Origin: Candidatus Aminicenantota bacterium
GTDB taxonomy: Bacteria; Acidobacteriota; Aminicenantia; Aminicenantales; Saccharicenantaceae
Assembly (NCBI GenBank): GCA_022867105.1
Contig: JALHVH010000418.1
Span: forward strand, 1 to 9,043
Reading direction: 5' to 3'
Length of the DNA stretch: 9,043 nt
The translations under genes were made by a program, and so were the position numbers. The notes below the pieces were generated by a model. It did not search any database and had not been told where the DNA came from. It saw only the letters and a program-made list of their open reading frames with translations. Shown here piece by piece: positions 1 to 5,863 of this stretch. Position 1 is the stretch's first letter; each line of letters starts with the position of its first letter.

Positions 1-1380
1 GCGGCCGAACGATTCACTCTCGAGATATTTGGTGAACTTGAAGCTGAAGTCCAGCCGCTTTTCGTTGTCCGCGACATTGCCGTAGGAACTGTGGATGTTC
101 TGGGCCAAGTCGGCGATGAAGTACTGGGCCGGGCCCAGAAGACCGGAGACGGGATACCGGAGCGACTTCCGTTTGACGAGGCCCAGGCCGGCCTCGATGA
201 ACGTCGTGGCGTTCAGGATACCCTTGTAGTTCGTCCGGACGATGAAGTCCTCGTATTTTTTCCCCTCGTTCAGCTCCGGGAGGCCCGTGCCGCCCTTCTG
301 CCGGAACGATTTGTCATAGATCGCCATCAGCGACACGTTGTGGTTGCTGGTGATCGCGTAGGTGAGCTTGGCGAAGATGTTGTTGCTGCCAATCGTCTTT
401 TCGCCGCCGGGAATGAAGAGGTAATCCAGGTAGCCGTCCCGGGTCTGCTCGGTGCTGGTGAAGTAGTTCTCGGACAGGAAGAACCAGAGCTTGTCCTTGA
501 GGATCGGGCCGCCCAGGTTGAGATACCAGTTGCCGTTGGAAAAATATTCCGGCTGGCTCATGACCGACAGCTGGGGTTCCCGGCCCGCCTGAAGGCTCTT
601 GTTCATGAAGACGAGGCTCGCCTCGCCCTTGAACTCGTTCGATCCGCTCTTGGTGACCATGTTGATGATGCCGCCGGCGGCCGAGCCGAATTCCGGGCTG
701 AACGGGTCGGAGATCACCTGGATCTCGTCGAGCGAATCGTAGTTGAGCTTGATGCCGGAGTTCTTGAGGCGCACGCCGCTGATGGCCAGGCCGTCCACGA
801 TCCAGGTATTGCCTTCCTCGCCTTCGCCTCGGAAGCTCGGCTGGCCCTCGGTCGCCGTGCCGCGCCGGGTGTTCATCCGGACGCCGGTCGCGCCCGGCGC
901 GAACTTGACGGCGTCGACGACGGTCCGGTTCATGGCCGGGACCTTCTGCAGGTCGGAGGCGCTGAGATTATAGGACGTGTCCGTCGAGGTCTTGTCGATG
1001 AGCGGGGTCTCAGCCGTGACCACGATCTCCCTTTGGATGGAGGCCAGGGGCAGGGCGATGGTCAGGCTGGTCGTCATGCCCAGGCGGACGACGACATTCT
1101 CCTGTTTCACGGTGTTGAAGCCATGGAGCTTGAAGGTCAGCGTGTATATTCCGACCGGCAAAAGCGGGATATAAAAAACGCCGTTTTTCGAGGACAGGAT
1201 CGTGCGGGCGCCCTGGAGCGAGGGGCCGGCGACCGTGATCTCGACCCCGGGAAGCCCCGCGCCGTTCTCGTCGGCGACCTTGCCCTTGATCTCGCCGGTC
1301 TCGATGGCGAAGGCCAATCCCCAGACGCAGAGACCGATCCCGATCGTCCCCATGACTATTTTTAGTGAAAATTTTTTCAT
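1..1380 (-). CDS. TonB-dependent receptor with carboxypeptidase-regulatory-like N-terminal domain (partial, N-terminal 460 residues)
   Basis: This is an outer-membrane receptor of the TonB-dependent family. It runs off the left edge of the window, so only the N-terminal 460 residues are seen, where such receptors usually have about 900-1100. Residues 1-25 form a Sec signal peptide (basic MKK start, hydrophobic core, ending AFA). Residues 27-115 are a carboxypeptidase-regulatory-like beta-sandwich (GEIKGKVADENGAGLPGVEI, later GVFYIPLLPVGIYTLTF). A plug domain follows from about 117 (REIVVTAETPLID) to about 250, including WIVDGLAISG and FGSAAGGIINMVTKSGSNEF. Barrel strands begin after that (NWYLNLGGPILKDKLWFF). 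The start at 1380 is supported by AGAAAGG (1396-1390) nine bases upstream. This architecture is typical of Acidobacteriota and Bacteroidota receptors for large organic ligands. The ligand cannot be told from this part. The gene lies 274 bp downstream of the AI-2E-family gene and may have its own promoter. Confidence 0.93.
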   Translation of the reverse strand, partial: MKKFSLKIVMGTIGIGLCVWGLAFAIETGEIKGKVADENGAGLPGVEITVAGPSLQGARTILSSKNGVFYIPLLPVGIYTLTFKLHGFNTVKQENVVVRLGMTTSLTIALPLASIQREIVVTAETPLIDKTSTDTSYNLSASDLQKVPAMNRTVVDAVKFAPGATGVRMNTRRGTATEGQPSFRGEGEEGNTWIVDGLAISGVRLKNSGIKLNYDSLDEIQVISDPFSPEFGSAAGGIINMVTKSGSNEFKGEASLVFMNKSLQAGREPQLSVMSQPEYFSNGNWYLNLGGPILKDKLWFFLSENYFTSTEQTRDGYLDYLFIPGGEKTIGSNNIFAKLTYAITSNHNVSLMAIYDKSFRQKGGTGLPELNEGKKYEDFIVRTNYKGILNATTFIEAGLGLVKRKSLRYPVSGLLGPAQYFIADLAQNIHSSYGNVADNEKRLDFSFKFTKYLESESFGR

Positions 1381-1654
1381 GGATTTTTACCTTTCTTCAT
1401 TGATATAGGAATTCCCTTTTTTCGAGGCGTGGTAAATGGCCGCTCTGGGCGCTGAATCTTCCCTCCTGACCATGCCGGAATTGTATCGGAGGCTGAGCGG
1501 CGATGTCAACAACCGAGAAAAGCGGGCCGCCGTGAGCGCGACCTGCTCGAAGATAATAGGAGGGCGGAGGCTTCGCGGCTCCAAAGGTCAGCTTGAGATG
1601 GGCGATAATCCGGCCCATGGCCTGACGTAAGGGAGAGAACCGCCTTTTTGAGGT
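1381..1654. other. Intergenic region upstream of the TonB-dependent receptor
   Basis: This gap separates the stop of the AI-2E-family gene from the receptor start, both on the minus strand. The part nearest the receptor (1381-1440) is noticeably A/T-richer than its surroundings and holds the receptor's ribosome binding site at 1390-1396. I found no convincing -35/-10 pair and no hairpin with a T-run for either gene. Short open frames of 64-73 codons cross the gap on both strands, but they have no ribosome binding site or recognisable sequence and I do not call them genes. Confidence 0.5.
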
Positions 1655-2683
1655 CTACTTGCTCATCAGGACTTCGATGAAGCGGAGCGAGGGGACGTTG
1701 GCACAGACGATCTTGATGACGGCCGCGATGGGGACGGCCAACACCATGCCGGGAATGCCCCACAGCCAGCCCCAGGCGATGAGGGAAAAGATGACGACGA
1801 GCGGGCTCAACCCGAGTCCCTTCCCCATGAACCTCGGCTCGAGGACGTTGCCGACGACGTTGTCGAGGACGACGACGATGGCCAGGATCCAGAGGCACCT
1901 CCAGACGCTTCCATACTGGATGAAGGCGATCACGATGGGGACGGCCGTGGCGATCGTCGAACCGACGTTGGGGATATAGTTCAGCAGGAAGGCCAGGAAT
2001 CCGAAGACGATGGCGAAATCGACGCCGAAGAGCGCCAGGACGATCCCAACGATGAGGCCGTTAATGACGCAGAAAACGGTTTTTATGGCCAGGTACTTCT
2101 GGATCTGTCGGTCGATCTTCTCCACGACCTCGTTGATCTTCCCGGCCTGATGGGGGCTGAACGACCGCTCAACCTTTCCCCGAAGCCGTCCCCGCCCGGC
2201 CAGGATGAAGATCAGGAAGATGAGGACGAGAAAGAGATTGGACAGGAAGCCAAAGAACGGGCCGAGGGCCGACATGGCGATGGACGCGATCTTCCCGACG
2301 TTGATGTTGCCGAGCAGGGTCGCGACATTCCACTTGGCGCCGAGAAAGTGAGAAGCTTCGAGCTGCTTGATCAGGGACTGGAATTGCTCGGTGTAATCCG
2401 GCAGTTCGGCGGCGAAGGCTTTGCCGCTCGAATAGAACACGGCGCCGAGGAGGTACATAAGCGAGAACGTCACCAGGACGATGACAATGAGGGCCACAAG
2501 CCTCGGGACCTTCCGGCGCGTCAGAAATTCCAGGGCGGGCCCGATGACGTAGGAGATGAAGAGGGCCAGGAAAAAGGGAAAGAGGACGGGCCTGGCCAGC
2601 TTCAATATGACGCCGGTCAGGAAGAGGACCACGAACGCCGCCGAGAACTTCAGAAACCTGTTGTCGTCCATGTCCTTAATCAT
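1655..2683 (-). CDS. AI-2E/PerM-family transporter-like membrane protein
   Basis: This is an integral inner-membrane protein of the AI-2E transporter family (PF01594, formerly UPF0118/PerM). Its members include proposed autoinducer-2 exporters and proton-coupled antiporters, and most have no known substrate. From the chosen start it has 342 residues, close to the family norm of about 340-380. Membrane segments are visible near residues 12-30, 32-50, 60-85, 140-163, 203-228, 230-256, 261-276 and 294-328. Family hallmarks are the soluble amphipathic stretch at about 85-135, the LNYIPNVGSTIATAVP loop at 234-249, and the C-terminal GKGLGLSPLVVIFSLIAWG then GIPGMVLAVPIAAVIKIV. The start at 2683 has GGA eight bases upstream. 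The frame is open to 2737, and ATG at 2671 is a credible alternative because an extended -10-like sequence lies just before it. It is 114 bp downstream of the DUF6599 gene on the same strand. Substrate unknown; I would not call it an AI-2 transporter in function. Confidence 0.9.
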   Translation of the reverse strand: MIKDMDDNRFLKFSAAFVVLFLTGVILKLARPVLFPFFLALFISYVIGPALEFLTRRKVPRLVALIVIVLVTFSLMYLLGAVFYSSGKAFAAELPDYTEQFQSLIKQLEASHFLGAKWNVATLLGNINVGKIASIAMSALGPFFGFLSNLFLVLIFLIFILAGRGRLRGKVERSFSPHQAGKINEVVEKIDRQIQKYLAIKTVFCVINGLIVGIVLALFGVDFAIVFGFLAFLLNYIPNVGSTIATAVPIVIAFIQYGSVWRCLWILAIVVVLDNVVGNVLEPRFMGKGLGLSPLVVIFSLIAWGWLWGIPGMVLAVPIAAVIKIVCANVPSLRFIEVLMSK

Positions 2684-2709
2684 TATCACATTCCAGACAA
2701 AAAACACAA
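2682..2709 (-). promoter_or_regulatory. Weak candidate promoter for the AI-2E-family gene
   Basis: On the minus strand, TGT followed by GATAAT (2687-2682) resembles an extended -10 element. TTGTGT (2709-2704) lies 16 bases upstream as a poor -35 (only TTG matches the consensus). Transcription would begin near 2675, just before ATG 2671. If real, this would make 2671 the start and the message almost leaderless. The alternative is read-through from the DUF6599 promoter with a start at 2683. Inspection only. Confidence 0.22.
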
Positions 2710-2797
2710 CGGCCCCGTGATCCGCTACCCCCCGCAATCACCACCAAAGGCGATTGACCCTTCTTCCGGTGACGTGCGATTAGGGAGGACGCCCTCC
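2684..2797. other. Short intergenic region with a small hairpin, between DUF6599 and AI-2E-family genes
   Basis: Directly after the DUF6599 stop codon there is a perfect 5-bp inverted repeat with a 4-base loop (2784-2797; GGAGG GCGT CCTCC on the minus strand). No T-run follows, so it does not meet the usual picture of a Rho-independent terminator. It could be an attenuating or RNA-stabilising hairpin, or chance. No gene is seen in this gap. Confidence 0.4.
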
Positions 2798-3724
2798 TCA
2801 GGAACGCCCTTTCAGCGATTCGACCAGGGACCGTAGATACCGGTCTCCGATCGTCCCGGCCCCGTCCGGGAGCCGGACGACGCCGCACAAGAACCTTCCC
2901 GCGACTCCGATATACAGGTTCTGGCCGTACTTGTTCCGGACGTGGTGGCCGAGAGGGATGGCCTCGGCGGGCTGCCGGTCCTTGGCATAGAAGTCCAGGA
3001 GCCGTTTCAGCAAAGCGGCGGGGCTCCGGCCTTTATCAGCCTCGATGAAGAAGCACTCGAACTCGCTGCCGTCGAGCTTGTAGGAGGCCATGTAACCGTT
3101 GCGAAGATACTCGAATCCCATGACGTTGCGCAGGACGTATTTCTCGCTGTTGACGATGATCCCGTTCTTGGGAAAAACGGACAGCAGAGAAGGAAGAGTG
3201 CCCTTCTCCCCCGCCCTCCAGACGACCTTCCGCGCGAACGCGTCCAGGACGGCGGGCGTCGCGTCGCCGCTGTCGAAGCTTATGACCTTGACGTAGTCCT
3301 TCCCGACGATGAAATTCAGGACCTCTCCTTCGATATAGCCAAGGGTCCCGACGTCCACGACCTTGTTCTCGGGGAACCGCTCGGCGCTGAAGATCCCGAA
3401 AGCGTTGGTGCCGTTTCCCATGTCGTAGATCTCGATGGTCACGGATGCCCCGCTCCCGGCCTTCTGGAACTGGGCCACGACAAGTTCCTTGAAATCGTAG
3501 CCGATGTAGCTCTCGGCCGCCCCGTCGATGTACTCGTAGAGGTCTTCCGGAAAGAAGCTCTGCGGTTTCTCGGAGAGCTTCCAGCCTTCGATCTCGGGAA
3601 CGAGGCCGAGGAGCGCCGGGCTCCCTGCCCTCCGGGACGTCCCCGTCCATGCCGTGCCCAGGATGAGGGCCAGGCCGGCAAGCCCAAGGGCGATCCGTGT
3701 ATGCTTTTGTCTGCGGGTCTTCAT
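2798..3724 (-). CDS. DUF6599 family protein, probably exported or membrane-anchored
   Basis: This is a 308-residue protein that I assign to the uncharacterised DUF6599 family. The hallmarks I recognise are LYEYIDGAAESYIGYDF at residues 62-78, followed by MGNGTNAFGIFSAERFP at 102-118. The N-terminus has a basic stretch (KTRRQKHTR) and one hydrophobic segment (about 11-27, ending TAWTG), either an uncleaved anchor or a signal peptide. The rest is soluble and acts outside the cytoplasm if exported. The start at 3724 is well supported: GGAGG lies six bases upstream, and a strong promoter lies just before it. The open frame runs further upstream to 3823, but that extension crosses the promoter and is unlikely to be translated. 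The gene is divergent from the DUF362/radical SAM operon, with only 110 bp between the two starts, which hints at shared regulation. Its function is unknown. The family name rests on motif memory, not a profile search. Confidence 0.82.
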   Translation of the reverse strand: MKTRRQKHTRIALGLAGLALILGTAWTGTSRRAGSPALLGLVPEIEGWKLSEKPQSFFPEDLYEYIDGAAESYIGYDFKELVVAQFQKAGSGASVTIEIYDMGNGTNAFGIFSAERFPENKVVDVGTLGYIEGEVLNFIVGKDYVKVISFDSGDATPAVLDAFARKVVWRAGEKGTLPSLLSVFPKNGIIVNSEKYVLRNVMGFEYLRNGYMASYKLDGSEFECFFIEADKGRSPAALLKRLLDFYAKDRQPAEAIPLGHHVRNKYGQNLYIGVAGRFLCGVVRLPDGAGTIGDRYLRSLVESLKGRS

Positions 3725-3730
3725 GTCATG

Positions 3731-3735
3731 CCTCC
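3731..3735 (-). promoter_or_regulatory. Ribosome binding site fixing the DUF6599 start
   Basis: GGAGG on the minus strand sits six bases before ATG 3724. It is the strongest Shine-Dalgarno match seen upstream of any start in the window and decides between 3724 and the longer open frame that begins at 3823. Confidence 0.8.
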
Positions 3736-3755
3736 AATGTTCGCTTCCGGACTCC

Positions 3756-3784
3756 ACTATAGCGGCGGCGTCAAATGTTTTCAA
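3756..3784 (-). promoter_or_regulatory. Sigma70-type promoter of the DUF6599 gene
   Basis: On the minus strand TTGAAA (3784-3779) and TATAGT (3761-3756) are separated by exactly 17 bases. Each matches five of six consensus positions. Transcription would begin near 3749, giving a leader of about 25 bases that contains the GGAGG ribosome binding site. This is the most convincing promoter in the window. It lies back to back with the candidate promoter for the plus-strand operon. Confidence 0.72.
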
Positions 3785-3807
3785 GGGCGGTATCAAGCCG
3801 CGTTTTA

Positions 3808-3836
3808 TTGACAGGTTTTTCAAATTGGTCCATCAT
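3808..3836 (+). promoter_or_regulatory. Candidate promoter of the DUF362/radical SAM/synthase-like operon
   Basis: A perfect TTGACA (3808-3813) is followed after 17 bases by CATCAT (3831-3836), which matches the -10 consensus at four of six positions. Transcription would begin at about 3843, directly before ATG 3844. If so, the DUF362 message would be leaderless and start at 3844 rather than 3835. The -10 is weak, so this is a candidate only. Confidence 0.38.
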
Positions 3837-4740
3837 GGAATTTATGGACAAGGCGAGAGTCGTGATCGTCAGGTCGCGGGCTGTCCCGGCGTCTTCGGGC
3901 GACATCGACGCCGCCGGGATCCGGAGGATGTTCGAGCGCGGGATCCGTCTCCTGACCGGGGAAAACGACCCTTATGAGAGTCTGCGACGGTTCTTCCGGA
4001 CCGAGGACAGGGTGGGTATCAAGGTCAACACCATCGGCGGAAAGAACATCAGCACCCGCCCCGATGTTTCCCTCCAGCTCGCCTTATGGCTCGGGGAAAA
4101 GAACGTCCGGCCAGGGAACGTCGTCATTTGGGACCGGACGAACCGTGAGCTCCGCGACGCGGGTTACAGGCTTTCAGAGGACAAGAGCGGCCCGAGGATC
4201 TTCGGGACCGATACCGACGGGGCCGGCTACGGCGGCGATCTCGTTGTCCGGGGGAACGTAGGCAGTATGTTCTCAACGATCCAGGAGGACTTTGTGACGG
4301 CCTCCATCAGCCTGGCCATCCTGAAGGACCACGGACTGGCAGGCGTGACAGCCGGGATGAAGAACTACTTCGGCGCCGTCCATAACCCGAACAAGTACCA
4401 CGATGGCCGCTGCGACCCCTATGTCGCGGAGGTCTTCGACTCGCCGTCCGTAAAGAGCAAACACCGGCTCTCCATCCTGGACTGCCTGACCGTCCAGTGT
4501 CACAAAGGCCCTTCCTTTCACCCGCAATGGGCGGAAAAGTACGGGGCTCTGGTCCTCGGGGCCGATCCCGTGGCCACCGACGCCGTCGGCTGGCGGATCA
4601 TCGAGGAGATCCGGGCAAAAAAAGGACTTCCCTCCCTGACCGAAGAACATAGGGAGCCGCTCTACCTTGCGACCGCCGAACGCATGGGCCTCGGAACGGC
4701 CGACCTCGGGAGGATCGAAGTCATCGAGGAGAACGTTTGA
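3835..4740 (+). CDS. DUF362 domain protein
   Basis: This is a 301-residue protein of the DUF362 family (PF04015), whose biochemical role is not established. Many members are found near radical SAM or ferredoxin-type proteins. Hallmarks are RVGIKVNTIGGK (59-70), LKDHGLAGVTAGMKNYFGAV (163-182) and the C-terminal LGADPVATDAVGW (241-253). Only three cysteines are present (193, 217, 222), so the ferredoxin-like 4Fe-4S extension found in some DUF362 proteins is absent. No signal peptide is seen, so it should be cytoplasmic, although some relatives carry Tat leaders. The frame is open from 3775, but that extension would cover the intergenic promoter region. ATG 3835 and ATG 3844 are both possible starts, and neither has a good ribosome binding site. 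One base separates its stop from the radical SAM gene, so the two are co-transcribed and likely work together. Confidence 0.88.
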   Translation: MEFMDKARVVIVRSRAVPASSGDIDAAGIRRMFERGIRLLTGENDPYESLRRFFRTEDRVGIKVNTIGGKNISTRPDVSLQLALWLGEKNVRPGNVVIWDRTNRELRDAGYRLSEDKSGPRIFGTDTDGAGYGGDLVVRGNVGSMFSTIQEDFVTASISLAILKDHGLAGVTAGMKNYFGAVHNPNKYHDGRCDPYVAEVFDSPSVKSKHRLSILDCLTVQCHKGPSFHPQWAEKYGALVLGADPVATDAVGWRIIEEIRAKKGLPSLTEEHREPLYLATAERMGLGTADLGRIEVIEENV

Positions 4741-4741
4741 A

Positions 4742-5863
4742 ATGAAGAGGCGCCAATTCCTCGGGAGCTCTGTCCGGACCGGTCTTATCCTGGGCACGGG
4801 CCTGCCCTCCCTCTGCTCCAGCCTGGCCGCTTTCGGGGAGAGAGCCAACCTCTCCAGAGTGGAGGCCCGCTATTATCAGAAGCACCCCGACCGGGAGACG
4901 GAGTGCCTCCTATGCCAGCGCCGCTGCAAGCTCGGCGACAAAGAGCGGGGCTACTGCGGTGTCCGGGAGAACCAGGGGGGAACGTACTACACCCTAGTCT
5001 ACGGGAAGGCCTGCAGCCTGAACGCCGATCCCGTGGAGAAGAAACCCTTCTTTCATTTCCTGCCTGGCACGAACGCCCTGTCCCTGGCGACGGCCGGCTG
5101 CAACGTGAACTGCAAGTTCTGCCAGAACTGGCAGATCTCCCAGGTCAGGCCCGAACAGGTCGAACACTTCGACCTGGAGCCGGCCTCGGTAGCGGAGCTG
5201 GCCGAAAAGTACCATTGCCCGTCCGTCGCCTATACATACACGGAGCCTATCGTCTTCTTCGAGTACATGTACGACACGGCCAAAGAGGCCCGGAAAAAAG
5301 GCCTGCGCAACCTCGTCGTGACCGGCGGACATGTGGAACCCGAACCGCTCCGGGACCTCGTCAAGGTCGTGGACGGCATCAAGATCGACCTCAAGGCGTT
5401 CTCGAAATCCTTCTACACCGAATACGTCCGGGGAGATCTCGACACGGTCCTCGAAGCCGTTCGGACCGTCGCTAAAAGCAAGGTCTGGCTCGAGGTTGTC
5501 TACCTCGTCATCCCGACCCTTAACGACAGCCCGGAGGAGATCCGGGACATGAGCCGGTGGCTGCGGGCGGAGGCCGGTCCGGACGTCCCCCTCCATTTCT
5601 CCCGCTTCCAGCCCATGTACCTTGTTAAGAACCTCCCGCCGACCCCGGTTTCCACGCTGGAGAAGGCGCGCGAGACCGCCCTCGGGGAAGGCCTGCGTTT
5701 CGTCTACGTAGGCAACGTCCCTGGTCACGACGCGGAGAGCACCTCCTGCCCGAACTGCCGCAAGGTCATCGTCCTGAGGCGTGGCTACGAGGTACGGGCC
5801 AATGAGGTCAAGGATGGGAAATGCAGTTTCTGCGGCGTCCCCATTCCCGGGATCTGGACCTGA
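4742..5863 (+). CDS. AmmeMemoRadiSam-type radical SAM enzyme with a twin-arginine leader
   Basis: This 373-residue enzyme would cleave S-adenosylmethionine to a 5'-deoxyadenosyl radical. Its substrate is unknown. The cluster-binding CxxxCxxC is at C120, C124 and C127 (AGCNVNCKFCQNW). Before it lies a family-typical N-terminal region with C55, C58, C62 and C72 (ECLLCQRRC, YCGVREN) and the segment LVYGKACSLNADPVEKKP. The C-terminus ends in a four-cysteine, zinc-ribbon-like part: C336, C339, C361, C364 (CPNC then CSFCGVPIPGIW). This layout matches the radical SAM member of the AmmeMemoRadiSam system. Unusually, the first 30 residues look like a Tat signal: KRRQFLGSS, a hydrophobic stretch, then SLAAF. 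The start at 4742 has GGAG about ten bases upstream inside the DUF362 gene. The stop overlaps the next start as TGATG. Family call is strong; export and reaction are inference. Confidence 0.9.
   Translation: MKRRQFLGSSVRTGLILGTGLPSLCSSLAAFGERANLSRVEARYYQKHPDRETECLLCQRRCKLGDKERGYCGVRENQGGTYYTLVYGKACSLNADPVEKKPFFHFLPGTNALSLATAGCNVNCKFCQNWQISQVRPEQVEHFDLEPASVAELAEKYHCPSVAYTYTEPIVFFEYMYDTAKEARKKGLRNLVVTGGHVEPEPLRDLVKVVDGIKIDLKAFSKSFYTEYVRGDLDTVLEAVRTVAKSKVWLEVVYLVIPTLNDSPEEIRDMSRWLRAEAGPDVPLHFSRFQPMYLVKNLPPTPVSTLEKARETALGEGLRFVYVGNVPGHDAESTSCPNCRKVIVLRRGYEVRANEVKDGKCSFCGVPIPGIWT

Noticed and set aside
91..1365. A 424-codon open frame on the plus strand.
   Set aside because: It lies opposite the clear TonB-dependent receptor frame, its translation is rich in Arg, Asp and Gly without any recognisable domain, and long antisense frames are expected in GC-rich coding DNA.
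1373..1400. A 7-codon minus-strand reading frame starting at ATG 1400 just before the receptor gene.
   Set aside because: It encodes MKKGKNP and overlaps the receptor start, but has no ribosome binding site of its own, and its start merely overlaps the purine-rich binding site of the receptor gene.
1601..1654. A terminator after the AI-2E-family gene.
   Set aside because: Only a 4-bp GGCC/GGCC pairing near 1612-1622 was found, with no T-run on the minus strand.
2942..3811. A 289-codon open frame on the plus strand.
   Set aside because: It is antisense to the DUF6599 gene, runs through that gene's promoter and ribosome binding site, and has no recognisable motifs.
4994..5728. A 244-codon open frame on the minus strand.
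   Set aside because: It is antisense to the radical SAM gene, whose cysteine motifs and family signatures leave no doubt about the coding strand.
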